Assembly (NCBI GenBank): GCA_002279765.1 | Contig: NCCR01000030.1 | Span: 1-47,095 of the forward strand | DNA length: 47,095 nt | Direction of reading: 5' to 3' | DNA from: Verrucomicrobia bacterium 12-59-8 | GTDB taxonomy: Bacteria; Verrucomicrobiota; Verrucomicrobiae; Verrucomicrobiales; Verrucomicrobiaceae | In this document: positions 18,292 through 25,739 of the stretch, in pieces | Layout of the letters: each line of letters begins with the position of its first letter | Numbering within the stretch: position 1 is the stretch's first letter | Made by a program: the position numbers and the translations under genes | The notes under the pieces: model-generated | What the model saw: the letters and a program-made list of their open reading frames with translations, nothing else | What the model was told of the DNA's origin: nothing | Databases searched by the model: none

Positions 18292-19954
18292 TCCGCAGCC
18301 CATCGCATCGCGCCAAAGCGTGCTACTCGAAGTGGCGCGGCGTCTGAGCAGCACACAAAATCTAGTCGAACTGGTCGATCACATCCTGCAGCGTTCGCGT
18401 GAGGTGATGGACTGTGACGTGTGCTCCATCCTGCTGCCCGATGGTCCCAGCGAGGACCTCCTCATCCGCTCCACCCTCGATCCCATCAATGCGATGGCGG
18501 TTCGTGTCCCCAAAGGCAAGGGCATCGCCGGTGCCGTTTATGCGACCAAAACCGCCGTCAACATTGAAGACGCGCTCAACGACCCACGCCATTTCAGGCC
18601 GGCCTCCGACCAGTCCGACCTCGTCACCCGTGCGATGGTCACGATCCCCCTGCTAGATGGCGACCGCTGCCTGGGCGTGATGCAGGCGATCAATCCGAAC
18701 TACGGCTCAGCCTTCACCGCTCAGGACGTGGAGATGTTTGAAATTTTTGGCAGCCTCATCGCCGTAACGCTGATGCGGCTCGAATCTCAGAAAAAGGCGA
18801 TCGTGGAAGCCGAAAATCGGCAGCAGCTCTCGCTCGCCACGGAGATCCAAAACTCCTTCCTCCCTGCACCCCAGGTTCGTCTAGGCAGCGTGGCGGTCGA
18901 GACCTTCTATGAACCCGCCAGCGAAGTCGGCGGCGACTTCTATTTCTGGCACCAGATCGATGATGGTAAGATCCTCCTCGGTGTCGGTGATGTCTGCGGC
19001 AAGGGCCTGCCCGCCGCGCTCGACATGGCGCGCGGCACCACACTCATAGCCTCCACCGCGCATTTGTGTGTCTCGATGAACATCGCCGAGTGGATGGCGA
19101 CTTTAAACAAACGCCTTTGTGGAGTGATGAAAGCGGGGCGCTTCATCGCCATCAACGCCATGCTCGTATGCCCCAAGACACGACGTGTTTGGCTCTGCTG
19201 CGCCGGCCTGCCGGGTGCGCAGGTGTTCGACGGCAATACATGGAAGGAAGTTGCCGCCCCCGGCAATGCGCCGCTCGGCATCTCCTGTGCCGCACGCTAT
19301 GCCGAACTCGCTCTCCCCTTCAGCACTGGCCGCCAGTGGATGCTCTATACCGATGGCATTCTCGAAGTACAAAACAGCGCGGGTGAATACTTCGAGGACA
19401 CCGCCTTCGCAGCCGCCATGCAGCACAGCAATGGCAGCGAAGGTTTCTTGAGCCATCTTGTCGAACAATGGCGCACTTTCGCCCGCGACTCGAGCTATCA
19501 GGATGATGCCACCGTGCTGACGCTCACGGATCACTCCACTCCAGCGCCAGATGAAATCGCCCTCACCTGCCATCCCGACACTTTGCGTCAGGTACGCGAG
19601 TTCATCGAAACCTGGTCCGCCTATCACGGCCTGAATGATGAATTCACCGGCCTCCTCGTGCTGGGCTGTGACGAGGTGATGAGCAACATCTGCAAATACG
19701 CCTACTGCTCCACCAGCACCGAACGTGCGGCCACCTGCCGCATGGAATCTGGCCCTGACTCCGTCCGCATTCTCATCGAGCATTATGGTGTCGGCATCAC
19801 CAACGAAGATTTTCAAAAGCTCGTGGCCCCACCCTCGATCGACCGTCGCATCGGCGGTCTTGGCCTCCACGTCATCAGCGAGATTTTCGACCGCGTTGAT
19901 TTTCGCCGGGAAGCTGGCAAGTCCGTGATCGAACTGGTCAAATCTCAGCCCTGA
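18284..19954 (+). CDS. GAF - SpoIIE/PP2C phosphatase - HATPase regulator (RsbU/RsbW-like)
   Basis: A 556-residue cytoplasmic signalling protein. The open frame reaches back to 18092, but the ATG at 18284 (MSNPQPIASRQ), overlapping mlaD by 8 bases, starts the conserved part. GAF sensor: about 12-165. SpoIIE/PP2C phosphatase: about 185-415 with the metal-ligand blocks SEVGGDFYF (Asp218), GVGDVCGKGLPAA (Asp236), YTDGILE (Asp357) and QDDATVLTL (407-408), so it looks active. RsbW-like HATPase: about 425-550; the N box keeps Glu464 and Asn468 (DEVMSNICKYAY) and the G2 box is GGLGLHVI, but the G1 box expected as DxGxG reads HYGVG (500-504). Such proteins reset phosphorylated STAS antagonists; the only STAS gene here is the one at 15085 in the same operon. 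Confidence 0.9.
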   Translation: MSNPQPIASRQSVLLEVARRLSSTQNLVELVDHILQRSREVMDCDVCSILLPDGPSEDLLIRSTLDPINAMAVRVPKGKGIAGAVYATKTAVNIEDALNDPRHFRPASDQSDLVTRAMVTIPLLDGDRCLGVMQAINPNYGSAFTAQDVEMFEIFGSLIAVTLMRLESQKKAIVEAENRQQLSLATEIQNSFLPAPQVRLGSVAVETFYEPASEVGGDFYFWHQIDDGKILLGVGDVCGKGLPAALDMARGTTLIASTAHLCVSMNIAEWMATLNKRLCGVMKAGRFIAINAMLVCPKTRRVWLCCAGLPGAQVFDGNTWKEVAAPGNAPLGISCAARYAELALPFSTGRQWMLYTDGILEVQNSAGEYFEDTAFAAAMQHSNGSEGFLSHLVEQWRTFARDSSYQDDATVLTLTDHSTPAPDEIALTCHPDTLRQVREFIETWSAYHGLNDEFTGLLVLGCDEVMSNICKYAYCSTSTERAATCRMESGPDSVRILIEHYGVGITNEDFQKLVAPPSIDRRIGGLGLHVISEIFDRVDFRREAGKSVIELVKSQP

Positions 19955-20013
19955 ACCGGCATCCCGTGCCTTGACCACGGATCAGAACACCGCCATGCAA
20001 TAGGTTCACGCTC

Positions 20014-20718
20014 ATGGCCAAAATCCGCATCAAATCCGCCGGCAAAATCATCGCATGGATCATGCGCGGCATTGCCATGACAGTACGCTGGCAAATCCGC
20101 GACGACGCAGGCGTATTTGACGCGAACCGGCGTGGCTGCATCTGGGGATTTTGGCACAACCGCATGTTTCTTTTCCCCTGGACCCACCATGAGTGGTTTG
20201 CCAACATCCCAGGCACCATTCTAACCAGCCCGAGCGGGGATGGGCAGATCATCGCGGACTTGTGCGAGAGCTTCGGCATCGAGGCTGCGCGCGGCTCCAG
20301 TTCGAAGCCGGAGAAGGGCATGAGCGCGCTGATCACCCTGGCGGCAAAGGTACGTGAAGGACACGAGATCGGCATCACGCCGGACGGACCGCGCGGCCCC
20401 ATCTATCAGGTGCAGCCAGGCATTGTAAAGCTGGCCCAGCTCACCGGCGCGCCCATCATCCCCGCGCATATGCATTACAGTCGGGCGCTGCAATTCAAAA
20501 CATGGGACAAGTTCATGCTGCCCCTGCCGTTTTCCACCATCACCCTTGTGCTGGACCCGCCCATCTACATTCCACGCCGCATGACGGAGGAGGAATTTGA
20601 GCAGAAGCGCCAGACCCTGGAGAAAGCGATGCTCGCTGGCAACAACCCGGAATACCTGCAGCAGAGGCTCCATGCGCCTGCGCCCACGGCTGCAGCGCCC
20701 GCCCTTCCCTCATGGTGA
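20014..20718 (+). CDS. Lysophospholipid acyltransferase-like protein (DUF374)
   Basis: A 234-residue protein of the DUF374 branch of the LPLAT superfamily. IWGFWHNRMFLFPW supplies the His of the usual acyltransferase motif, TSPSGDGQIIADLCESFGIEAARGSSS follows family spacing, and ITPDGPRGPIYQVQPG is the second signature. Members act on the inner membrane in lipid A or phospholipid acylation; the exact substrate is unknown. The gene follows the lipid-transport operon by 59 bases on the same strand, and its end overlaps the next gene by 7 bases. Confidence 0.88.
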   Translation: MAKIRIKSAGKIIAWIMRGIAMTVRWQIRDDAGVFDANRRGCIWGFWHNRMFLFPWTHHEWFANIPGTILTSPSGDGQIIADLCESFGIEAARGSSSKPEKGMSALITLAAKVREGHEIGITPDGPRGPIYQVQPGIVKLAQLTGAPIIPAHMHYSRALQFKTWDKFMLPLPFSTITLVLDPPIYIPRRMTEEEFEQKRQTLEKAMLAGNNPEYLQQRLHAPAPTAAAPALPSW

Positions 20719-21293
20719 CTGGAATGCTCCTCGCCTTCCATAAGCCTTTCGACGTCCTCTCCCAGTTTACCCAGGAGCACCCCTCCCACCGCACCCTCGC
20801 CGAATTCGGCTTCCCCCCGGACGTCTATGCCATCGGTCGGCTGGATCGCGATTCCGAGGGCCTCCTGCTGCTCAGCGACGAAGCTCGCTGGAACGACCGC
20901 CTCCTCAATCCCCGCCATGCCCACCCGCGCACATACCACGCCCAAGTGGACGGCCAAATCTCCGACGAAGCCCTGCGCAAACTCCGCTCCGGCATCAGCT
21001 TGAAGGATTTTCACTCCCTGCCCTGCAAGGCACAGCGCCTCGACGCCGAGCCCACTCATCCGCCGCGAGATCCCCCCATCCGCGTTCGCAAAAACATCCC
21101 CACATCCTGGCTCGAACTCACCCTCACCGAGGGCAAAAACCGCCAGGTCCGTCGCATGACCGCCGCCGTTGGTTTCCCCACCCTCCGCCTCATTCGCGTC
21201 AGCATCGGCGGCCTCAAACTGGCCGATTTAGGCCTACAGGCAGGAAAATGGAAACTCTTGGATGCCGCTGAAGAGCGCCAAGTCCTCACGTAA
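20712..21293 (+). CDS. rluE: RsuA/RluE-family rRNA pseudouridine synthase
   Basis: A 193-residue RNA-modifying enzyme. LLAFHKPFDVLSQFT is the N-terminal family block, GRLDRDSEGLLLLSDE contains the catalytic Asp, LTEGKNRQVRRMTAAVGFPTLRLIRVSIG is the third block. No S4 domain precedes it, which points to the RluE branch (23S rRNA U2457 in E. coli) rather than RsuA. ATGs at 20712 and 20724 are both possible starts. The 7-base overlap with the acyltransferase gene suggests coupled translation. Confidence 0.9.
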   Translation: MVTGMLLAFHKPFDVLSQFTQEHPSHRTLAEFGFPPDVYAIGRLDRDSEGLLLLSDEARWNDRLLNPRHAHPRTYHAQVDGQISDEALRKLRSGISLKDFHSLPCKAQRLDAEPTHPPRDPPIRVRKNIPTSWLELTLTEGKNRQVRRMTAAVGFPTLRLIRVSIGGLKLADLGLQAGKWKLLDAAEERQVLT

Positions 21294-21336
21294 ACCATCA
21301 CAAGGAGCCCCTCGGCAGAGCATTCCGGCAGGTGCG

Positions 21337-21354
21337 ATGGACACTCCTGTCCGT
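21337..21354. repeat. Short palindromic repeat, family B, copy 1
   Basis: Stem GGACA/TGTCC around the loop CTCC, extended by A-T and T-G pairs. Copy 2 at 22762 has the same loop and a different but fully paired stem. It lies 44 bases after the pseudouridine synthase stop. Confidence 0.6.
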
Positions 21355-21414
21355 GGATCAGCGCCCCCGCCTCACCAACCACCCCCGCGAGCCCATCCCC
21401 CCCTCCGAATCAAC

Positions 21415-21451
21415 CGTCAACCAACGTCAACAACCTTAAACCACCGTCAAC
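21415..21451. promoter_or_regulatory. Three phased CGTCAAC heptamers upstream of lysC (possible operator)
   Basis: CGTCAAC occurs at 21415-21421, 21425-21431 and 21445-21451. The spacings of 10 and 20 bases put all three on one face of the helix, 80-116 bases upstream of the aspartate kinase start. This suggests a regulator site, but no factor can be named, and the C-rich local sequence could generate such motifs by chance. Confidence 0.35.
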
Positions 21452-21530
21452 TCACCTCCCCTCCCCCAAATCCCCCCTTGCGCACCCGCCCCACCATGCC
21501 ATTTTCCGCGCCCTTTCCCCACCCCCCAGC

Positions 21531-22754
21531 ATGGCTCTAATCGTCCAGAAATACGGCGGCACCTCCGTCGGCACTCCCGAGAGAATCCGCAATTGCGCAC
21601 GTCGCATTCTGGAAACACAGCGCGCGGGTAATCAGGTGGTCGCCGTCGTCTCCGCCATGTCCGGCGTGACGGACAATTTGATCCGCCTGGCCAAAGAAGT
21701 CTCTCCCGAACGCGAACCCATCGAGCGCGAGATGGACGTCCTCCTCGCCACCGGCGAGCAGACCACCATCGCCCTCACCGCCATGGCCATCAACGCCCTC
21801 GGCGGTAAAGCGGTGTCCCTCACTGGCGCGCAGGCAGGTATTTCCACCGACCGCGTGCATACCAAGGCCCGCATCGTCAACATCACCCCGGATGCCGTGA
21901 AGCAGATGCTCGACGAAGGCAACATCGTCATGCTAGCCGGTTTCCAGGGCGAAACCGCCAGCGGCGAAATCACCACCCTGGGCCGCGGCGGCAGCGATCT
22001 GACCGCCATCGCCATGGCCGCAGCCATCAAAGCCGACCTCTGCCAGATCTACACCGACGTGGACGGCGTTTACACCTGCGATCCTCGCGTGGTGAAGAGC
22101 GCGCAAAAAATTACCGAGATCAGCTACGAGGAGATGCTCGAAATGGCCTCCTCCGGCTCCAAGGTGATGCAAAGCCGCAGCGTCGAGTTTGCCAACAAAT
22201 TTGGTGTGCGCTTTGAAGTGCGCAACAGCATGAACAACAACCCCGGAACCATCGTGAAAGAAGAATCCCCCGGCATGGAATCTGTCGTCGTACGCGGCGT
22301 CAGCCTCGAGCGCAATCAGGCCAAGGTCACCATCGACGACGTCGCCGACCGCCCCGGCATCAGCGCCGCCATCTTTGGCGCCATCGCCACCGCCAACATC
22401 ACGATCGACATGATCGTTCAGAACGTCAGCTTCGACGGCATCACCGACATCTCCTTCACGCTCAGCGGCGCAGACCTCGCCAAGGCCGAAGCCGTGCTCA
22501 AGGCCGAACTTCCCGGCCTCGGCGAGAAAGCCCAGCTTCGCACCCAGAGCAGCATCGCCAAGGTCAGCGTCGTCGGCATCGGCATGCGCAGCCACAGCGG
22601 CGTCGCCGCCAAGATGTTCAAGGCCCTCGCCGACGCCAGGATCAACATCCAGATGATCTCCACCAGCGAGATCAAGACCGCCGTCATCGTCGATGAAGCC
22701 GAAGTCGAAAACGCCGCCCGCGTCGTCCACACCGCCTTCGGCCTCGACGCCTGA
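21531..22754 (+). CDS. lysC: Aspartate kinase
   Basis: A 407-residue cytoplasmic enzyme phosphorylating L-aspartate, the entry to lysine, diaminopimelate, threonine and methionine synthesis. MALIVQKYGGTSVG is the nucleotide-site start; LATGEQTTIALTAMAI, LGRGGSDLTAIAMA and IYTDVDGVYTCDPRVV are the kinase signatures; EEMLEMASSGSKVMQSRSVE precedes two ACT domains (about 265-407: ISAAIFGAIATANITIDMIVQ and GVAAKMFKALADARINIQMI). The short monofunctional form with ACT domains is typically allosterically inhibited by lysine and/or threonine. No lysine riboswitch visible. Start preceded by a C-rich leader without Shine-Dalgarno. Confidence 0.97.
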   Translation: MALIVQKYGGTSVGTPERIRNCARRILETQRAGNQVVAVVSAMSGVTDNLIRLAKEVSPEREPIEREMDVLLATGEQTTIALTAMAINALGGKAVSLTGAQAGISTDRVHTKARIVNITPDAVKQMLDEGNIVMLAGFQGETASGEITTLGRGGSDLTAIAMAAAIKADLCQIYTDVDGVYTCDPRVVKSAQKITEISYEEMLEMASSGSKVMQSRSVEFANKFGVRFEVRNSMNNNPGTIVKEESPGMESVVVRGVSLERNQAKVTIDDVADRPGISAAIFGAIATANITIDMIVQNVSFDGITDISFTLSGADLAKAEAVLKAELPGLGEKAQLRTQSSIAKVSVVGIGMRSHSGVAAKMFKALADARINIQMISTSEIKTAVIVDEAEVENAARVVHTAFGLDA

Positions 22755-22761
22755 TGAGTGA

Positions 22762-22781
22762 TGCGGGCACTCCTGCCCGCA
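22762..22781. repeat. Short palindromic repeat, family B, copy 2
   Basis: An 8-bp perfect stem (TGCGGGCA/TGCCCGCA) around the loop CTCC, 7 bases after the lysC stop. Same loop and same outer context (gAT...) as copy 1 with compensating changes in the stem. There is no T run, so it is not a classical terminator; an mRNA 3'-end stabiliser is plausible. Confidence 0.65.
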
Positions 22782-22888
22782 ATCTCCTGCGTCCTCGTCC
22801 TCGTCCTCCTACTCGAACTCGTCCTCGATCCTACCGCTCGCGCTGGGCAAAAAGGGGTGGAGTGACCAAAAACGGCTGCCCGTATGTA

Positions 22889-22917
22889 GGATGGGTGTGG
22901 CGACAGCCCGCCCGTCC
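22889..22917. repeat. REP-like palindromic repeat, family A, copy 2
   Basis: Outer stem GGATGGG/CCCGTCC (one T-G pair), inner GGC/GCC with GACA loop; 23 central bases are identical to copy 1 at 4537-4559. Again located between two convergent genes (lysC and the Sel1 gene). Confidence 0.7.
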
Positions 22918-22950
22918 CTGAGCGCGCGGCAAACACTCACCGCCACCGCC

Positions 22951-22992
22951 CCAAAACAAAACCTCGGCTCGTCTTCAGCACGAAACCGGGGT
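22951..22992 (-). terminator. Probable terminator of the Sel1 gene, related to the rpsF terminator
   Basis: On the minus strand a stem (22961-22967 with 22986-22992, one mismatch in that RNA) with an inner 4-bp stem is followed by TTTTGTTTT. It lies about 60 bases after the Sel1-protein stop. The block 22951-23000 closely resembles 25361-25412, the terminator region of rpsF, so the two form direct repeats around the Sel1 gene. Confidence 0.6.
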
Positions 22993-23050
22993 GATGAAAA
23001 CCGTCCACGCCGAGCTCCCGGTGTCGGCGTCGTGGGGCGCGTTGCCTCTC

Positions 23051-25120
23051 TTACTTTTCAGGCTTGGCGCCCGACTCCTTGTGGAGCTTCCACTCCCGCA
23101 CCAATCGTTGCGCCTCAGCAAGATGCTCGGGCGTGAGGCTGAGTTCCAGCGCTTCTTGGCTGCTCTTCGCCTCCTCCAGCCCTTGGGCTGCTGCAAGGCT
23201 CACCCACTTGTAGGCTTCCACGCGATCCCTCGCAGTGCCTTTGCCTTGGGCATAGCCGATGGCGAGCTGATACTGCGCATACGCATCCCCCTGCTCTGCC
23301 GCCTTGCGGTACCACTTCACCGCTTCGACTTCGTCTTTTGCAACCCCTGCGCCGTTGGCATAGATCCAGCCGAGATTGATCTGCCCACCGGCATGGTCCT
23401 GCTCCGCCGCCTTGCGGTACCACTTCTCCGCTTCGGACAGGTCTTTGGTCACACCTGTGCCACTAAAATACGCAATGCCGAGATTGAGCTGCGCCTGGGC
23501 ATGGCCCTGCTCCGCAGCCTTGCGGTACCACTTCACCCCTTCGGCCTCATCTTTGGCCACACCTGTGCCATTAAAATACACCCAGCCAAGATTGTTCTGC
23601 GCATCGACATCGGCCTGCTCCGCCGCCTTGCGGTACCACTTCACCCCTTCGCTCTTGTCTTTGACCACTCCATTGCCATTAAAATATGCCTGCCCGAGAT
23701 TGTGCTGCGCATCGGCATAGCCCTGCTCCGCCGCCTTGCGGTACCACTTCACTGCCTCAGCTTCGTCTTTCGTAACTCCTCTGCCTTTGGAATACATCAC
23801 GCCGAGATTGTGCTGCGCCCAGGCATCATCCTTCTCCACCGCCTTGCGGTACCACTTCACCGCTTCGGCCTCGTCTTTCGTCACACCCTTGCCTTCAGCA
23901 TACATCCAGCCGAGCTTTCTCTGCCCGGCGGCATCGCCTTGGTCAGCCGCCTTGCGATACCACTTCACCGCTTCGGCCTCGTCTTTGGCCACACCTCGGC
24001 CTTCGTTATACATCAGGCCGAGATTGTTCTGCGCCTTGGCATAGCCCTGGTCCGCAGCCTTGCGGTACCACCTCACGGCTTCGGCCTCGTCTTTGGCCAC
24101 ACCTGTGCCATCCTCATACATCAGGCCGAGATTGAACCGCGCACCCATATCGCCCTGATCCGCAGCCTTGCGGTACCACTTCACCGCTTCGGCTGCGTCT
24201 TTCGTGGCTCCTCGGCCTTCCTCATACATCACGCCGAGATTTCTCTGCGCCTCAGCATGCCCCTGGTCCCCCGCCTTGAGAAACCATTTCAAGGCTTCGC
24301 CTTCGTCTCTCGCCACCCCTTTACCCTTGATATACGCAATGCCCAGATTGTTCTGCCCGCCAGGATAGCCCTGGTCCGCAGACTTTCGCAGCCACTTCAC
24401 GGCCTCAGCTTCGTTTTTGGCCATGCCAGTACCGTTGAAATACATCACGCCGAGATTGCTCTGTGCCTCGGCATCGCCCTGCTCCGCCGCCTTGCGGTAC
24501 CACCTCGCCGCTTCGCCTAGGTCTTTCACCACCCCGTTTCCTGCGGCAAGCATCTCGGCAAGATTCAACTGCCCCTTGGCATCTCCCTGCTCCGCCGCCT
24601 TGCGGAACAATTTCATGGCTTCCACGTCATCTTTTGCCACACCTCTACCCTTGGCGTACGCGACGCCGAGATTGCTCTGCGCGCTGGGATAACCCTTGTC
24701 CACAGCCTTGCGCAGCCACGCCACGGATTCGGCTTCGTTTTTTGCCACACCGAGGCCGTCGAAATACATCACGCCGAGATGATCCTGCGCTTTGGCATCT
24801 CCCTGTTCCGCCGCCATGCGGTACCACTTCGCCGCTTCGGTCAGATCTTTCGCCACACTGGTTCCTGCGAAATAGATGTCACCGAGATTGCTCTGCGCAT
24901 CCACATCGCCCTGCTCCGCCGCCTTGCGGTACCACCTCACCGCTGCCATTCCATCTTTAGCCACACCTCTGCCTTCGGCATTCACCACGCCGAGTTTCCT
25001 CTGTGCCTTGGCATCCCCCTTCTCGGCCTTGGCTCGCGTTTCATCCAGACTTTGGGCCTGGACGGCTGAACCGCCCGAGATCAAGCAGGCCACCACTAGG
25101 GCGAAAAGGCGTTTTTTCAT
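23051..25120 (-). CDS. Secreted Sel1-repeat (SLR) protein with 17 perfect-length repeats
   Basis: 689 residues from the ATG at 25120 (MKKRLFALVVACLISGGS), which gives a signal peptide ending near VQAQ; the frame extends to 25153. From residue 28 to 639 there are exactly 17 tandem units of 36 residues with no insertion or deletion, consensus YRKAAEQGDAxAQxNLG followed by xMYxxGxGVAKDEAEAVKW, then a 50-residue helical cap. Sel1 repeats form alpha-helical solenoids that bind other proteins, often in envelope or signalling roles. The near-identical units imply recent repeat expansion or homogenisation. It stands alone between two related terminator blocks. Partner unknown. Confidence 0.92.
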   Translation of the reverse strand: MKKRLFALVVACLISGGSAVQAQSLDETRAKAEKGDAKAQRKLGVVNAEGRGVAKDGMAAVRWYRKAAEQGDVDAQSNLGDIYFAGTSVAKDLTEAAKWYRMAAEQGDAKAQDHLGVMYFDGLGVAKNEAESVAWLRKAVDKGYPSAQSNLGVAYAKGRGVAKDDVEAMKLFRKAAEQGDAKGQLNLAEMLAAGNGVVKDLGEAARWYRKAAEQGDAEAQSNLGVMYFNGTGMAKNEAEAVKWLRKSADQGYPGGQNNLGIAYIKGKGVARDEGEALKWFLKAGDQGHAEAQRNLGVMYEEGRGATKDAAEAVKWYRKAADQGDMGARFNLGLMYEDGTGVAKDEAEAVRWYRKAADQGYAKAQNNLGLMYNEGRGVAKDEAEAVKWYRKAADQGDAAGQRKLGWMYAEGKGVTKDEAEAVKWYRKAVEKDDAWAQHNLGVMYSKGRGVTKDEAEAVKWYRKAAEQGYADAQHNLGQAYFNGNGVVKDKSEGVKWYRKAAEQADVDAQNNLGWVYFNGTGVAKDEAEGVKWYRKAAEQGHAQAQLNLGIAYFSGTGVTKDLSEAEKWYRKAAEQDHAGGQINLGWIYANGAGVAKDEVEAVKWYRKAAEQGDAYAQYQLAIGYAQGKGTARDRVEAYKWVSLAAAQGLEEAKSSQEALELSLTPEHLAEAQRLVREWKLHKESGAKPEK
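23204..25039 (-). repeat. 17 x 108-bp in-frame tandem repeats (Sel1 units)
   Basis: DNA-level tandem array that encodes the 17 Sel1 units: 1836 bases = 17 x 108. Motifs such as the antisense of CCGCCTTGCGGTACCACTT recur at regular spacing. The even length and high identity leave long open frames on the opposite strand, which I treat as by-products. Confidence 0.9.
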
Positions 25121-25235
25121 GCGCCCATCCTTTGCAAAACCCAAAGCTTTCACAAGATTAAATTGAACACCTCTTTTAGGCCCTCACCCTACTGGTTTGC
25201 AAGGAGGGCATGAGTCGGCTTTGAAGCCTCCCCGT

Positions 25236-25261
25236 CGGCCAATTTGCAATTCTCAGTTTTC
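25236..25261. repeat. Dispersed AT-rich 26-mer, copy 1
   Basis: 25 of 26 bases match 30166-30191 (contains CAATTCTCAGTTTTC). Both copies lie in intergenic gaps upstream of a gene cluster. No terminal repeats or coding content. Function unknown. Confidence 0.6.
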
Positions 25262-25360
25262 CGTCCTTTCTGTCCTTCTGAGTGGGGTGCCGCGCTCTAC
25301 CTCCGGACATTCCCTTGCCTGACCATTCCTTTGCAAAAAAACAGCGCCCCCTCATCCACC

Positions 25361-25404
25361 CCAAAAACAAAACCCCGGCTCGCGCCTAAACGCGAAACCG
25401 GGGT
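25361..25404 (-). terminator. Rho-independent terminator of the prs-rplY-pth-rpsF operon
   Basis: On the minus strand a 7-bp stem (25372-25378 with 25398-25404) topped by a second 5-bp stem (25380-25384 with 25391-25395) is followed by TTTTGTTTTTGG. It starts about 25 bases after the rpsF stop. A degenerate copy follows the Sel1 gene at 22951. Confidence 0.85.
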
Positions 25405-25429
25405 GATGAAAAAACACCGACGCGGCGGA

Positions 25430-25720
25430 CTACGCGCTGCGCTTCAGGTAATACTGCTGATACACGTTTTCATTCAGCTTCAGCTTGGAGCGGAGGCTGT
25501 CCAGGGCGGCAGGTGCGCCGGAGAACTGGATGTTGATGAAGTGACCGCCTTCAACGTGGCGCGGGTTGAAGGGGAACTTGCGTTTGCCCATGTTGTCGAT
25601 CTGCTCAAGCTTCAGACCGGACTTTTCCATGTCTTTGCTGATCGTGCTGACGAGGGAGTCAACGGTTTCTTCTTTGCCTTTGGTGTCGAGCACGATGAGT
25701 GCTTCGTATTTGCGGTTCAT
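25430..25720 (-). CDS. rpsF: 30S ribosomal protein S6
   Basis: 96 residues from the ATG at 25720 (MNRKYEALIVLDTKGKEE); this start avoids overlap with pth, whereas the frame itself extends to 25768. The S6 fold is recognisable from YEALIVLD, NMGKRKFPFNPRHVEGGHFINIQF and the C-terminal NENVYQQYYLKRS. It binds 16S rRNA with S18. Unlike the common rpsF-ssb-rpsR-rplI cluster, here it ends an operon behind pth, and a terminator follows at once. Confidence 0.93.
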   Translation of the reverse strand: MNRKYEALIVLDTKGKEETVDSLVSTISKDMEKSGLKLEQIDNMGKRKFPFNPRHVEGGHFINIQFSGAPAALDSLRSKLKLNENVYQQYYLKRSA

Positions 25721-25739
25721 AGGTGTGTATTTTCGGGGT

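Noticed and set aside
22991..24520. 509-codon open frame on the plus strand opposite the Sel1 gene
   Set aside because: It arises because each 108-base Sel1 unit is open in the antisense frame; the product is a low-quality repeat with no family, while the minus strand encodes a clear signal peptide and Sel1 consensus.
23204..25039. Regularly spaced repeats that could suggest a CRISPR array
   Set aside because: The period is 108 bases, units are in frame and protein-coding without unique spacers.
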